Both the position numbers and the translations under genes were made by a program. A DNA stretch of 64,000 nucleotides from an uncultured Flavobacteriaceae bacterium (lineage in GTDB: Bacteria; Bacteroidota; Bacteroidia; Flavobacteriales; Flavobacteriaceae), in the NCBI GenBank assembly GCA_949372605.1, contig CASIAE010000007.1, positions 32,254 through 96,253 on the forward strand, read 5' to 3'. Shown here piece after piece: positions 36,126-45,703 of the stretch. The notes below the pieces were generated by a model. That model was not told the origin of the DNA and did not search any database. It was given only the letters and a program-made list of their open reading frames with translations. Position 1 is the stretch's first letter, and every line of letters begins with the position of its first letter.

Positions 36126-36635
36126 TTAAAAACCTAAGTCTTTTTTCACTTCAGCCATTAAGTCTTTTCCTTTTGCAGACAAAACACTACCACCAGTACT
36201 TGAATCCAAAACGAATTCGAATCCTAGCTCAGCAGATATTTTATCGATAGATGCTTTAGCCTTATCAATTAAGGGACGCATCATTTCAACTGATTTTTTT
36301 TGTAATTCCTGAGAAACAGTTTGCTGATATTGTTGTATATTTTGTTGCATTGTTTCCAATTCCTTCTGACGCGCCTGATTTGTAATTTCAGTCTGATTGG
36401 CAGCATCAGCAGCATATGTTTGTGCTTTAGTTTGGAACTCTTTGTAAGTATTTTCCATTTCGGTAGTGTAAGATTCCTCGAGTTTTTTCAACTCTTTTTG
36501 TGCCGAAACAACTTCTGGCATCTCACTAATTAATTTTTGAAATTCAATGTGAGCAACTTTTGTTTGTGCATTTGCAAGAGTAATAGGAGCAATCAATAAA
36601 GTTAAGGCTGCGAAAATCAGTGTTAATTTTTTCAT
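36126..36635 (-). CDS. OmpH/Skp-family periplasmic chaperone (second copy)
   Basis: This is a 169-residue protein with a signal peptide (ending TLANAQ), a short core strand (TKVAHIEFQKLISEMPE) and a long coiled-coil arm (about residues 45-110, rich in Glu, Gln and Lys), then a C-terminal strand (LGFEFVLDSSTGGSVLSAKG). Skp trimers hold unfolded outer-membrane proteins. It is the promoter-distal gene of the bamA block, 22 bp after its paralog. Confidence 0.92.
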   Translation of the reverse strand: MKKLTLIFAALTLLIAPITLANAQTKVAHIEFQKLISEMPEVVSAQKELKKLEESYTTEMENTYKEFQTKAQTYAADAANQTEITNQARQKELETMQQNIQQYQQTVSQELQKKSVEMMRPLIDKAKASIDKISAELGFEFVLDSSTGGSVLSAKGKDLMAEVKKDLGF

Positions 36636-36657
36636 TATCAGTAGTTTAAATTATAAT

Positions 36658-37239
36658 TTATATTCCGTTAGTTAATTTTTTTGCAGATTCAACTTTTTCT
36701 TTTCTGCTTTTAATTCTTTCCTGTAATTGAATTCTTCTCAGAACCAGGTCGCTAATATCGTAATTTTTTGCCGAATATAACATAATTATATCGGAAGATC
36801 GATCAAAAATAAAATCATATTTACGTTCTTTTGCGATGTCTTGTACAATGCTAAGTACTTGATCTTGTATCGGTTTAAGTAGCTTGTTTTTTTGAATCAT
36901 CATGTCGCCGTTTGGGCCAAAACGTTTCTCTTGAAGATATACAACATCCCCTGCAAAATCTTTAATTTCTAATTCCAGATCGGAGATCAATTCAGGAGTT
37001 AATAGAATTTTTTCAATAGCAAATTGATCTTGCATTTGTTGGAGCTCAATTTTTTTCAACTCTATTTCTTTTTTCCAAAGTCCAATTTTTTCCTCAAGGA
37101 GTAAATTTGCGGTCTTAAATTCTTTGTTTTTTCTGAGAATAACATTCATGTCTAAATATCCAATACGAACACCTTTTTGTGCATTTGTGGTTAGAGAGAT
37201 AATACAAAACAGTAAGGCGATTATCGTAAATTTTTTCAT
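36658..37239 (-). CDS. OmpH/Skp-family periplasmic chaperone (first copy)
   Basis: This 193-residue paralog of the downstream OmpH has a signal peptide ending TTNAQ, then the conserved KGVRIGYLDMNVILRK, a coiled-coil region (about 45-120) and a C-terminal core strand (RKYDFIFDRSSDIIMLYSAK). The Lys/Arg-rich tail is longer than in the second copy. It follows bamA by 81 bp. Two tandem ompH genes after bamA are standard in flavobacteria. Confidence 0.92.
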   Translation of the reverse strand: MKKFTIIALLFCIISLTTNAQKGVRIGYLDMNVILRKNKEFKTANLLLEEKIGLWKKEIELKKIELQQMQDQFAIEKILLTPELISDLELEIKDFAGDVVYLQEKRFGPNGDMMIQKNKLLKPIQDQVLSIVQDIAKERKYDFIFDRSSDIIMLYSAKNYDISDLVLRRIQLQERIKSRKEKVESAKKLTNGI

Positions 37240-37320
37240 AATGATGATTCTTAAACCGTGGCTAACTTGAGAACGAAAAAAAACTTAAATTATTTTAGAA
37301 AGGTAGTGCTAAGATTAATT

Positions 37321-39885
37321 TTAAAATTGTTGTCCAATAATAAAATGGGTTTCCCACCCGTTTGGCGTTGTTGACCCAAAGGCTGGATTGTCAAATCCAT
37401 AACCGAAATCAATTCCCAACAATCCAAATGCAGGCATAAAAATTCTTACGCCCATTCCTGCAGATCGCTTTGAGTTAAAAGGATTAAACGATTTAAAAGT
37501 GTCATAACCATTTCCTGATTCTACGAAAGATAAAGCGTAAATAGAAGCGCTTGGCTTAAGCGTTATTGGGTATCTCAATTCTATCGAAAACTTGTTGTAA
37601 ATTAAGGAACCGTTTTGACTTGATAAAGACTGATTTTTGTATCCTCTAAGAGCGATTGTTTCACGACCGTCTAATGAATAATTCTGCATTCCATCTCCTC
37701 CTAAATAAAATCTTTCAAATGGAATATTTCCTCTGTCCAAATTGTAAGCTCCTATAAATCCAAAGTCGGTTTGAGTTTTTAAAACTAATTTATCAATAAT
37801 ACGGGTGTACCAAGTTCCAGAGAATTTCACTTTATAATATTCTAACCATTTAAATCTTTCTTGATCTATCTTGGCAACATCAGGGGTTCCATTTACATTT
37901 TGAAATGCTCTTTGGTTTTCAAGATCGCCAAAGTCAACACCATTTATAAGTGAATAAGGGAGTGTGAATTTCCCACTAATACTAAAGCTTGATCCTCCCA
38001 TTGGAAAAACAGGATTGGTGTAGGTATTGTCTCTCGATAAAGCGATGATGTAGGCAAGATTGTTTGCGACACCATTTCCAAAGGTAAACAGCCCTGTAAA
38101 ATAATTGTTTAAGTTGTAGTATTGATAACCGATAGACTGTGATAAGGTAAAGTAATCATCGGGAACTTTTAGCCTTCTGGCGAGTCCTAAAGTAATTCCG
38201 CTAATTTGAAAAGATTGACTCTTGTCAGCCCTACCCGTAAAGTAATCATAACGATATTGAACTGTGTGAGACAAAGAAGTAGAGAATTGAACAGGTTGAC
38301 GACCGCCTAACCAAGGTTCGGCAAAGCTAAAACTGTAAGTTCTATAAAATTGACTTGCTTGTAGTCGTAGACTTAAACTCTGACCATCTCCCATGGGAAG
38401 TGGTTTGTAAGAATCCAAATCAAAAATATTTTTCATTGAGAAGTTGTTAAATGAAAGCCCCAAGGTCCCGATGAACCCTCCGCCTCCATAACCTCCTTGT
38501 AGTTCAATTTGACTTGCACCGGACTCTGTCAAACCATATTCTATATCAACAGTTCCTGCGTCAGGATTAACGTTCTTAAAATCAGGATTGATGGCTTCAG
38601 CATCAAAAAAGCCAAGTTGACCAATCTCTCGAACCGTTCTTACCACTTGATCTTTACTGTATAGTTCCCCTGGCTTGGTTCTTAATTCTCTATAAATAAC
38701 ATGATCATTGGTTTTGGTATTTCCAACTACAGATATTTTGTTGAAACTGGCTAGCTTTCCCTCCGTTACACGAATTTCAAAGTTAATAGTGTCATTTTCA
38801 GCACTTACCTCGACGGCATTAATGTTTGAAAATAAATAACCATTGTTTTGGTATAGGTTTGTCAGATCGTTTGCATCTGGCTTTTCGTCTGCAATACGTT
38901 TTTTGAGTAAAACACCATCGTAAGGTTCTCCTTTTGCAATTCCCAGAACTTGGGACAATTGATAGTTGTTGTAAACCGAATTTCCTAAGAAAGAAATATC
39001 ACCAAAATAATAACGATTTCCCTCGTCGATATCAAAATTGATACTCAGGGTGTTATCTTCATTTAAAATCAGAGTGTCTTTAATAATACGTGCATCTCTA
39101 TATCCCTTTTCTTTGAAGAAGTCCATGAGGTTTTCTTTGTCGCCCAAGAACTCTTCCTCAATATATTTTGATTTCTTCCAAAAACGAAGTAGAAATTTTG
39201 ATTTAGTTTTTTTTAGTTTGCTTTTAAGTTTTTTATCACTAAAAACCTCATTCCCATTAAAGTTGATCTCTTTAATCTTTATGCGCTTTCCACGGTCTAT
39301 ATTAACCACTATTTTTCTAGCATTCTTTTCAGTAGTATCAGGGATGATGTTCAAGGCAACCTTGGTGTTTAAAAAACCTTCTTTTTTATATTTATTAATA
39401 ATATAGTTTTGTGTATTGGTCAAAAAACTTTCAGATAGTTTTTTTCCTTTGGTCAATTCAGTTTCATCAATAATGGTTTCGATTTTCCCCTTTTTTATTC
39501 CGTTTATTTTCACATCGGTTAAAGTAGGGAGTTCATCGATTTCAATCTCCAAACTGACGCCATCACCATCTACTTTGGTAATGTAAAAAGCAATGTCGCT
39601 AAACAGTTGGAGCCCCCAAAGCTTACTGATCACTTCACTGATCTTATCACCAGGAATGCTTACTTTTTGTCCCTTTCTGAGTCCACTATAGGAAACAACC
39701 GTTTGGTTGCTAAAGGTTTTTAGTCCTTTAACTGTTATGGTGTCAATGACATAGGTTTTACCTTTTACAAAGTCACTAAAGTCTTGTGCTTGAATTAATG
39801 AAAAGTTCAAAGACAATATGAAAATTAGAAATAAATCTACTCGGATGAAAGACCTATTGAAGAAGTTGATCACTTGTTTTTCCAA
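37321..39885 (-). CDS. bamA: outer membrane protein assembly factor BamA
   Basis: This is an 854-residue Omp85-family protein with a signal peptide (FSLIQAQ), five POTRA domains over about residues 40-450 (for example VDTITVKGLKTFSNQ-like repeats and FNKISVVGNTKTNDHVIYRE) and a C-terminal 16-stranded barrel. The barrel has RLKVPDDYFTLSQSIGYQYY, the VRIFMPAFGLLGIDFGYGF segment before the end, and a final aromatic (IGQQF). It inserts beta-barrel proteins into the outer membrane. Its 5' end overlaps the uppS 3' end by 32 bp, a long overlap that implies coupling. Confidence 0.96.
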   Translation of the reverse strand: MEKQVINFFNRSFIRVDLFLIFILSLNFSLIQAQDFSDFVKGKTYVIDTITVKGLKTFSNQTVVSYSGLRKGQKVSIPGDKISEVISKLWGLQLFSDIAFYITKVDGDGVSLEIEIDELPTLTDVKINGIKKGKIETIIDETELTKGKKLSESFLTNTQNYIINKYKKEGFLNTKVALNIIPDTTEKNARKIVVNIDRGKRIKIKEINFNGNEVFSDKKLKSKLKKTKSKFLLRFWKKSKYIEEEFLGDKENLMDFFKEKGYRDARIIKDTLILNEDNTLSINFDIDEGNRYYFGDISFLGNSVYNNYQLSQVLGIAKGEPYDGVLLKKRIADEKPDANDLTNLYQNNGYLFSNINAVEVSAENDTINFEIRVTEGKLASFNKISVVGNTKTNDHVIYRELRTKPGELYSKDQVVRTVREIGQLGFFDAEAINPDFKNVNPDAGTVDIEYGLTESGASQIELQGGYGGGGFIGTLGLSFNNFSMKNIFDLDSYKPLPMGDGQSLSLRLQASQFYRTYSFSFAEPWLGGRQPVQFSTSLSHTVQYRYDYFTGRADKSQSFQISGITLGLARRLKVPDDYFTLSQSIGYQYYNLNNYFTGLFTFGNGVANNLAYIIALSRDNTYTNPVFPMGGSSFSISGKFTLPYSLINGVDFGDLENQRAFQNVNGTPDVAKIDQERFKWLEYYKVKFSGTWYTRIIDKLVLKTQTDFGFIGAYNLDRGNIPFERFYLGGDGMQNYSLDGRETIALRGYKNQSLSSQNGSLIYNKFSIELRYPITLKPSASIYALSFVESGNGYDTFKSFNPFNSKRSAGMGVRIFMPAFGLLGIDFGYGFDNPAFGSTTPNGWETHFIIGQQF

Positions 39886-40585
39886 ATCTACGCTCTCGTT
39901 TTTGGTAATTTATTATTGCTTTGTGTAAATGTTTTTTTCTAAAATCAGGCCAAAGTACTTTTGAAAAATACAATTCAGCGTATGCTATTTGCCATAAAAG
40001 AAAATTACTAATTCTTTTTTCGCCACTGGTTCTAATTAGTAAATCTACATCTGGTAAAGAGTGAGTATAAAGATGCTCATTAATAATGAATTGGTCAATT
40101 TTTTCCGGAGAAATTATATTATTTTTAACTTTGACGGCCAGTTGTTTAATTGCTCGCTCGATTTCCTCGCGGCCTCCATAACTAAGTGCCAAAGTTAATG
40201 TCATTTCGGAATTATTCTCAGTTTGTTTAACTACATACCCAAGTTCTTTTTGAACTGTTAAAGGGAGCTGTTTGGTATTACCAATGATGTTTAACTTTAT
40301 TCTGTTTTTTAGTAGTTTCTCAAATTCATTTTTCAGGGAATTAAGTAATAACTTCATCAGTACTCCAATTTCCTCTTCAGGACGATTCCAGTTTTCAGTA
40401 GAAAAAGCATAAAGTGTGAGGTGTTTTATTTTAAGGGCAGCGCACTCCTCGACAACTTCTTGAACAGCTTTAACACCCTTTGTATGACCAAAGAGGCGAT
40501 TTTTACCTTTATTTTTTGCCCAACGACCGTTTCCATCCATTATGATGGCAAGGTGTTGCGGTATTTCATTTTTGTATTCCCTCAT
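39854..40585 (-). CDS. uppS: isoprenyl transferase (undecaprenyl diphosphate synthase)
   Basis: This is a 243-residue cis-prenyltransferase. The diphosphate-binding motif is IIMDGNGRWAKNKGKNRLFG (about residues 14-33, with catalytic Asp in MDGNGRWA), followed by LTLYAFSTENWNRP and the C-terminal RTSGEKRISNFLLWQIAYAE. It makes the C55 lipid carrier for peptidoglycan and other envelope polymers. It sits between the DUF6089 gene (2 bp gap) and bamA (32-bp overlap). Confidence 0.96.
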   Translation of the reverse strand: MREYKNEIPQHLAIIMDGNGRWAKNKGKNRLFGHTKGVKAVQEVVEECAALKIKHLTLYAFSTENWNRPEEEIGVLMKLLLNSLKNEFEKLLKNRIKLNIIGNTKQLPLTVQKELGYVVKQTENNSEMTLTLALSYGGREEIERAIKQLAVKVKNNIISPEKIDQFIINEHLYTHSLPDVDLLIRTSGEKRISNFLLWQIAYAELYFSKVLWPDFRKKHLHKAIINYQKRERRFGKTSDQLLQ

Positions 40586-40587
40586 TA

Positions 40588-41283
40588 TTATTCTTTACAA
40601 TAACACGGCAGCTCACCAAAGGTAAATGAAATTGTTAAACCTGTGAAAACATACCAGTCATTATTGTTTAAATTTCCAAATTTTAATGCGGTTGAGTTTT
40701 TGAAGGGACCAATAGGGTTACTTCCATCAATATTGTCCGTAAATGTTGCTCTTGCTCCAATTTCGAACCCGACCACCGTTTTTGCATTTAGATTGGTCTT
40801 CACTCCAACGATTATTGGAAGGGCAAAATTACTCGTGGTGTCATATTCTTCCGGCTCAAGTTTACTAGGGTCGAGATAAAACAGGTCGTGTTGAAAATAA
40901 CTTACTCCTAAGTAGAGATAGTGAGCAAATTCCCTATCGCTGCCGTGTAAATTAAAATCAACAAAATTGATTTCAATTCCTACTGAAAGTTCTTGGATGG
41001 GATTGTTAAATTGATATTTTCGCCTAAAACGGTTTGTATCAGCAGGATTGTAATCGCTTTTTTTTATTTCAGTAAATAGGGCACTTGCCCTTAATGAATA
41101 GCGCGTCGTCATGTTCCACTTGTAGATCAATCCAAGGGCTACATTCTCTGGGTATACATAATAACTAGCCCCTATATCACCAATATAATTAGCACCACCA
41201 ATGAATGCCCCCAATTCATGAAACTGAGAATAGGAATTCAATTGTATGTTAATAGCGATAAGAAAAAGAAATAATCTTCTCAT
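40588..41283 (-). CDS. DUF6089 outer-membrane-like protein
   Basis: This is a 231-residue protein with a signal peptide (FLFLIAINIQLNSYS) and then an 8-stranded porin-like pattern (ELGAFIGGANYIGDIG ... YVFTGLTISFTFGELPCYC). I recognise it as the DUF6089 family that in flavobacteria always stands between nadK and uppS. Its role is unknown; its position in the bamA/ompH block suggests a link to outer-membrane biogenesis. The unusual CYCKE end is near the last strand. Confidence 0.85.
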   Translation of the reverse strand: MRRLFLFLIAINIQLNSYSQFHELGAFIGGANYIGDIGASYYVYPENVALGLIYKWNMTTRYSLRASALFTEIKKSDYNPADTNRFRRKYQFNNPIQELSVGIEINFVDFNLHGSDREFAHYLYLGVSYFQHDLFYLDPSKLEPEEYDTTSNFALPIIVGVKTNLNAKTVVGFEIGARATFTDNIDGSNPIGPFKNSTALKFGNLNNNDWYVFTGLTISFTFGELPCYCKE

Positions 41284-41365
41284 TAAGTTTTAAAGTAAAA
41301 AGCCCATTTAGCCCTTTTTTTTTTAGGGTTCTTAATGTTCTTACTTAAACTAATAAAAGGAAGAT

Positions 41366-42247
41366 TTATTGCCTATTTCGGGTGTCATAACCCCAAAATA
41401 GTTTGTCTCTTAAGGTTTTGAAATAATTATCCCCCTCAAGTTCGACAGTAAATATTGAAAAAGGAGCTTTTTTTAGTTCGATGGTAGTTCCATTATTGAC
41501 CGTAACAATCCGAGAATCCAAAGACAGTAAGTGGTTATTTCCTCTACCATCAACTTCTAGTTTAATAACGGCTTCTTGTGGAACAATCAAAGGTCTCACG
41601 TTGATGTTGTGCGGGGCGATGGGATTCAGTACAAAGGCTTTGGTTTGAGGGGTTAGGATTGGTCCGCCACTGCTTAGAGAGTAACCAGTAGATCCAGTTG
41701 GCGTAGCAATAATCAGCCCGTCAGCCCAGTAGCTTGTTAGGTATTCACCATCAATTTGAGTCTCAATGTTTAACATTGAAGTGGTATTCTTTCGATTGAT
41801 AGTCACTTCATTGAGGGCATAGGGAAACTCTTGAATCGAATCTACCGAAGAAGAAAGTTGGAGGGACAATAAAGAGCGTTGAACCAATTTGTATTTTTTC
41901 CGAAAAAATTTATTAAGTCCTTCATTTAAAGATTCCTTCTGAAGACTGGTCAGAAAACCTAAACGACCTGTGTTGATTCCTAAAATAGGAATTTGACTGT
42001 CTTTTACAAAAGTAATGGAGCGAAGCAAGGTGCCGTCACCTCCGATAGAAAACAAAAAGTCGATTTTTGAATCGATGGTCGCTTCAGGATTAAAGGCATC
42101 GAGTGTTTTCGGTTTTTCCGTAAGATGGTTGATTAATCTTTTATCCAAACTAAGATGGTGTCCCTCCTTTTCAAGATATGCAATGGTCGCTTTAGCGTAC
42201 TCTACGGTAGCGGGGGTGTCAAATGCACAATAGATTGCAATTTTCAT
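41366..42247 (-). CDS. nadK: NAD kinase
   Basis: This is a 293-residue NAD kinase with the GGDG catalytic motif (FLFSIGGDGTLLRSI, about residues 69-83), the NE/D motif around ALNEVTINR and the glycine-rich DGLIIATPTGSTGYSLSSGG. It phosphorylates NAD to NADP. The start at 42247 (MKIAIYCAFD) is the only suitable ATG. In related genomes a CBS-domain gene usually lies between nadK and pdxJ; here the divergent gap of 113 bp holds only promoters. Confidence 0.96.
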   Translation of the reverse strand: MKIAIYCAFDTPATVEYAKATIAYLEKEGHHLSLDKRLINHLTEKPKTLDAFNPEATIDSKIDFLFSIGGDGTLLRSITFVKDSQIPILGINTGRLGFLTSLQKESLNEGLNKFFRKKYKLVQRSLLSLQLSSSVDSIQEFPYALNEVTINRKNTTSMLNIETQIDGEYLTSYWADGLIIATPTGSTGYSLSSGGPILTPQTKAFVLNPIAPHNINVRPLIVPQEAVIKLEVDGRGNNHLLSLDSRIVTVNNGTTIELKKAPFSIFTVELEGDNYFKTLRDKLFWGYDTRNRQ

Positions 42248-42326
42248 TTGTATGATTTTTCAATGTAAAATTACAAAACTTTATTTGGTAGATCTTTTGA
42301 TTATTAAAATTTAGATCAAGCCATCA

Positions 42327-42334
42327 TAAGTTTG
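42327..42334 (+). promoter_or_regulatory. -7 promoter element (TAAGTTTG) of pdxJ
   Basis: TAAGTTTG matches TAnnTTTG and lies 26 bp before ATG 42361. It argues against the in-frame TTG at 42340, which would sit at the transcription start itself. Confidence 0.6.
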
Positions 42335-42360
42335 TAATTTTGTCCCTTATTGTAATAGTA

Positions 42361-43077
42361 ATGGCCAAATTAAGCGTAAATATTAATAAAATTGCAACTC
42401 TTAGGAATTCAAGAGGAGGCAATGTTCCCGATTTACTTAAAGTTGCGGCGGACCTTCAAGCGTATGGAGCACAAGGAATCACGATTCATCCAAGACCAGA
42501 CGAGCGCCACATTCGTTATGCGGATGCGATAGCGCTTCCCGAAGTTGTTTATACAGAATTTAATATTGAAGGAAATCCAAACCCAAAATTCATTGAACTT
42601 GTCAAGCAAATTAAACCTACTCAGGTTACATTAGTTCCAGATGGAGAGGATGCGATCACCTCAAACGCGGGTTGGGACACAATAAGACATGAAGATTTTT
42701 TAGGTGAAGTAATTCAAGAATTTAAAAGTTTGGGGATAAGAACCTCGATTTTTGTTGATCCTGTCGAAGAGATGGTAAAAGGAGCTGAAAAAACAGGAGC
42801 CGATCGGATAGAGCTTTATACAGAGTTTTTTGCAGAACACTATCTTAAAAACGCAGACCATGCGATTGCTCCCTATTTGAGTGCTGCAACTTGTGCCAAT
42901 GATTTGGACATAGGAATCAATGCTGGACATGACTTAAGTCTAGAAAATATAGCTTTTTTCTCAAGAAAGATACCCGAACTTTTAGAGGTTTCCATTGGAC
43001 ACGCCCTGGTAAGTGAATCCTTGTATTTGGGCTTTGAGAATGTCATTCCGATGTACCTTCAAAAACTAGTTAAATGA
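42361..43077 (+). CDS. pdxJ: pyridoxine 5'-phosphate synthase
   Basis: This is a 238-residue TIM-barrel enzyme that condenses deoxyxylulose 5-phosphate with aminoacetone phosphate in the last step of de novo vitamin B6 synthesis. Family motifs: KLSVNINKIATLRNSRGG at the start, ITIHPRPDERHIRYAD, TLVPD, RIELYTE, and the C-terminal EVSIGHALVSESLYLG with phosphate-binding residues. I prefer ATG 42361 over an upstream TTG because of the promoter position. The stop overlaps the esterase start by 4 bp. Confidence 0.95.
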   Translation: MAKLSVNINKIATLRNSRGGNVPDLLKVAADLQAYGAQGITIHPRPDERHIRYADAIALPEVVYTEFNIEGNPNPKFIELVKQIKPTQVTLVPDGEDAITSNAGWDTIRHEDFLGEVIQEFKSLGIRTSIFVDPVEEMVKGAEKTGADRIELYTEFFAEHYLKNADHAIAPYLSAATCANDLDIGINAGHDLSLENIAFFSRKIPELLEVSIGHALVSESLYLGFENVIPMYLQKLVK

Positions 43078-43847
43078 GTCTTTTACACTCAAACATTATA
43101 GGAGACTCAGGAAAAGAATTACTTATTTTACACGGATTTTTGGGAATGAGCGACAATTGGAAAAGCCAAGCGAAAAACTTTGTGGTAAAAGGCTATCGGG
43201 TTCATTTGATTGACCAAAGAAATCATGGCAGGAGCTTTTGGAGCGATAAGTTTTCTTATGGACGACTTACGGTGGATTTATTCAATTATATCCAACATAA
43301 CAATTTGAAATCAGTGATTTTGTTAGGGCATTCTATGGGTGGAAAAACAGTCATGAATTTTGCAGCAGCCCACCCTGAAATAGTAGAGAAACTAATCGTA
43401 GCAGATATTGCCCCAAAATATTACAAACCCCATCACCAAATAATTTTAGAGGGTTTGAGCAGTATCAATTTTGATATTGTTAAAACTAGAAAAGCAGTAG
43501 ATTCCGAATTAAAAAAATATATTTATGATTGGCCTACACGTCAATTTTTGTTAAAAAATTTACATTGGATTACTCCGGATAAATTAGGATTTAGGATGAA
43601 TGTAGCCGTTTTAAAAAATTGTGGAGAACAATTGGGAGCTGCCCTCGATCCTGAAGCTAATTATCCTAAACCGACCTTATTCATAATTGGAGAAAACTCT
43701 AATTATGTAAAAGAAGCAATCGATGGAGAACTGATTTTGGAACATTTCCCCCAATCTGAAATTATTGGAATTCCTGATGCAGGGCATTGGCTCCATGCCG
43801 AGCAGCCAAAACTGTTTTTTGAAAAAGTCATCGGCTGGTTGTCTTAA
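43074..43847 (+). CDS. alpha/beta-fold hydrolase (YbfF-like esterase)
   Basis: This is a 257-residue hydrolase with the oxyanion segment LHGFLGMSDNW, the nucleophile elbow GHSMGGKT (Ser at about residue 90) and a C-terminal His in DAGHWLHAEQP. This matches the YbfF group of acyl esterases of unknown natural substrate. It overlaps pdxJ by 4 bp (ATGA), a pairing conserved in flavobacteria, so the two are translated together. The 108-bp gap after it carries the promoter of the next gene. Confidence 0.93.
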   Translation: MSLLHSNIIGDSGKELLILHGFLGMSDNWKSQAKNFVVKGYRVHLIDQRNHGRSFWSDKFSYGRLTVDLFNYIQHNNLKSVILLGHSMGGKTVMNFAAAHPEIVEKLIVADIAPKYYKPHHQIILEGLSSINFDIVKTRKAVDSELKKYIYDWPTRQFLLKNLHWITPDKLGFRMNVAVLKNCGEQLGAALDPEANYPKPTLFIIGENSNYVKEAIDGELILEHFPQSEIIGIPDAGHWLHAEQPKLFFEKVIGWLS

Positions 43848-43933
43848 AATTATAAGACTTTTTATGTTTTTTACATTAAAGTATGAAAATGTGATAAAAT
43901 ATAACAAAATGGAAATTACCTTTTTACGATAAT

Positions 43934-43941
43934 TACATTTG
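43934..43941 (+). promoter_or_regulatory. -7 promoter element (TACATTTG) of the GNAT gene
   Basis: TACATTTG matches TAnnTTTG and ends 14 bp before the ATG at 43956. Confidence 0.6.
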
Positions 43942-43955
43942 CACTTTATTTTGTT

Positions 43956-44438
43956 ATGGACGTAGAAATCAGAAAAGCAGAAAAGGCTGATGCTGACGAA
44001 ATTTTAGCACTAATTCAAGAGTTGGCAACTTTTGAACAAGAACCGGATGCTTTAATTTTAGATAAAAAAAACATTGAAGAGGATGGGTTTGGTCCCAACC
44101 CTTTGTTCAGCTGTTTTGTGGCAGTCTTCAAAAATAAAATAATAGGAATTTCACTTTTTTATCCGCGATATTCTACTTGGAAAGGAGCTACGCTTCACCT
44201 GGAAGACCTTATTGTGACCGAAAAAATGAAAGGAAAAGGAATTGGCACAAAACTTTATAAAGCTTTTCTTTCTCATGCTGATTCCCTTGGTGTCGATCGG
44301 GTTGAGTGGGTTTTGCTCGACTGGAATACCACTGCAATTCAATTTTATGAAAAAAGCGGAGCAAAAGTATTGTCAGATTGGAATATTGTCCAGATGGATC
44401 GATCAAGCATTAAGAACTATATATTAGAAAATAAATGA
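43956..44438 (+). CDS. GNAT-family N-acetyltransferase (SSAT-like)
   Basis: This is a 160-residue acetyltransferase. The acetyl-CoA pyrophosphate-binding loop is KMKGKGIGTKLYKAF (about residues 90-104), preceded by LHLEDLIVTE and followed by VEWVLLDWNTTAIQFYEKSG. The N-terminal EIRKAEKADADEILALIQEL and the sequence order resemble spermidine/spermine (diamine) acetyltransferases, but the substrate is not certain. It overlaps the aspartate kinase gene by 4 bp. Confidence 0.9.
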   Translation: MDVEIRKAEKADADEILALIQELATFEQEPDALILDKKNIEEDGFGPNPLFSCFVAVFKNKIIGISLFYPRYSTWKGATLHLEDLIVTEKMKGKGIGTKLYKAFLSHADSLGVDRVEWVLLDWNTTAIQFYEKSGAKVLSDWNIVQMDRSSIKNYILENK

Positions 44439-45694
44439 GAGTATTCAAATTTGGTGGCGCCTCTGTAAAAGATGCTTCTGGAGTAATTAATATTTTAAGT
44501 GTTTTAAAACACACAGGCTTTTCAGAAACCTTGATTGTAGTTTCTGCAATGGGAAAAACCACGAATGCCCTAGAGGAAGTAGTGAAGAACTATTTTGACG
44601 GAACCGCACGATATATTGAAGATCTTGAGAAGATAAAACAAAATCACTATCAAATCATTGCCGAGCTTTTTCAACAGGATTCAGCCCAAACCAAAGAAAA
44701 TATTGACCAATTATTCGAGGAGATTATTGTTTTTTTAAATAATAATAATTCGAAAGATTACAGTTTAATTTATGATCAAGTGGTTAGTTTAGGAGAATTG
44801 GTTTCTACGACGATTATCAGCAATTATATAACTTCTCAAGGGATTGAAAACCGCTGGTTAGATGCCAGAAAATGCATAAAAACTGACAACTATTATCGCG
44901 ATGCTAATCTGGATTGGGAGGCAACTCAAAAATCAATTTTAAAAGCTGCCTTCGGCAATTCAACCTTAATTTCTCAAGGTTTTATTGGAAGTGATTCTGA
45001 GGGACTTACGACCACCTTGGGACGAGAAGGCTCTGACTATAGTGCTGCAATTTTTGCCTATGCCCTTGATGTGGAATCGGTTACCATTTGGAAAGATGTA
45101 CCCGGGGTCTTAAATGCTGATCCTCGGGTGTTTAAAGACACCCAATTGTTACGTCAAATTTCTTATCGTGAAGCGATTGAATTGGCTTATTATGGAGCTT
45201 CTGTTATCCATCCCAAAACGCTTCAGCCCCTTCAGCGAAAAGAAATCCCTTTGTTTGTTAAGTCATTTGAAAATCCAGTAGCTGATGGAACTTCAGTATC
45301 TAAAGGCAAAACTTTAGAGCCTTTGGTTCCTTGCTTTATATTGAAGAAAGGTCAAACTCTTTTGAAACTTTCATCCTTGGACTTTTCTTTTATTGTGGAA
45401 GAAAATATTAGTGAAATATTTGCTCTTTTACATAAATTTCAAATGCGGGTAGAGATGATCCAAAATTCCGCGATTAGTTTTTCGATATGCTTTTATAATA
45501 AATATGACAAGTTGGAGGGATTGGTAGAGGCTTTGGCTTCAAAATTTAAAGTGAAGGTCGTTGATGAGGTTTCTCTTTACACCATTAGACATTTCGATAA
45601 ACCCGCAATTAATTTCATTAAAAATAGAGATGCAAAAGTGTTGTTAGAGCAGCGTACATTAAAAACCGCTCAGTTTGTAATTAAAGATAATTAA
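44435..45694 (+). CDS. aspartate kinase (monofunctional)
   Basis: This is a 419-residue kinase with the N-terminal motif VFKFGGASVKDASG, the aspartate-binding TTLGREGSDYSAA (about residues 191-203) and the regulatory-side ASVIHPKTLQPLQRKEIPL. A C-terminal ACT-like region (about 305-400) suggests feedback control. It makes aspartyl phosphate for lysine, threonine and methionine synthesis. It lacks a homoserine dehydrogenase part. It overlaps the GNAT gene by 4 bp and converges with the dehydrogenase gene (9-bp gap). Confidence 0.93.
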   Translation: MRVFKFGGASVKDASGVINILSVLKHTGFSETLIVVSAMGKTTNALEEVVKNYFDGTARYIEDLEKIKQNHYQIIAELFQQDSAQTKENIDQLFEEIIVFLNNNNSKDYSLIYDQVVSLGELVSTTIISNYITSQGIENRWLDARKCIKTDNYYRDANLDWEATQKSILKAAFGNSTLISQGFIGSDSEGLTTTLGREGSDYSAAIFAYALDVESVTIWKDVPGVLNADPRVFKDTQLLRQISYREAIELAYYGASVIHPKTLQPLQRKEIPLFVKSFENPVADGTSVSKGKTLEPLVPCFILKKGQTLLKLSSLDFSFIVEENISEIFALLHKFQMRVEMIQNSAISFSICFYNKYDKLEGLVEALASKFKVKVVDEVSLYTIRHFDKPAINFIKNRDAKVLLEQRTLKTAQFVIKDN

Positions 45695-45703
45695 GAAGAA
45701 AAG

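Noticed and set aside
39854..39885. The uppS/bamA overlap as a sign of a wrong bamA start
   Set aside because: The bamA signal peptide begins at this ATG, and the overlap does not remove any conserved part of uppS.
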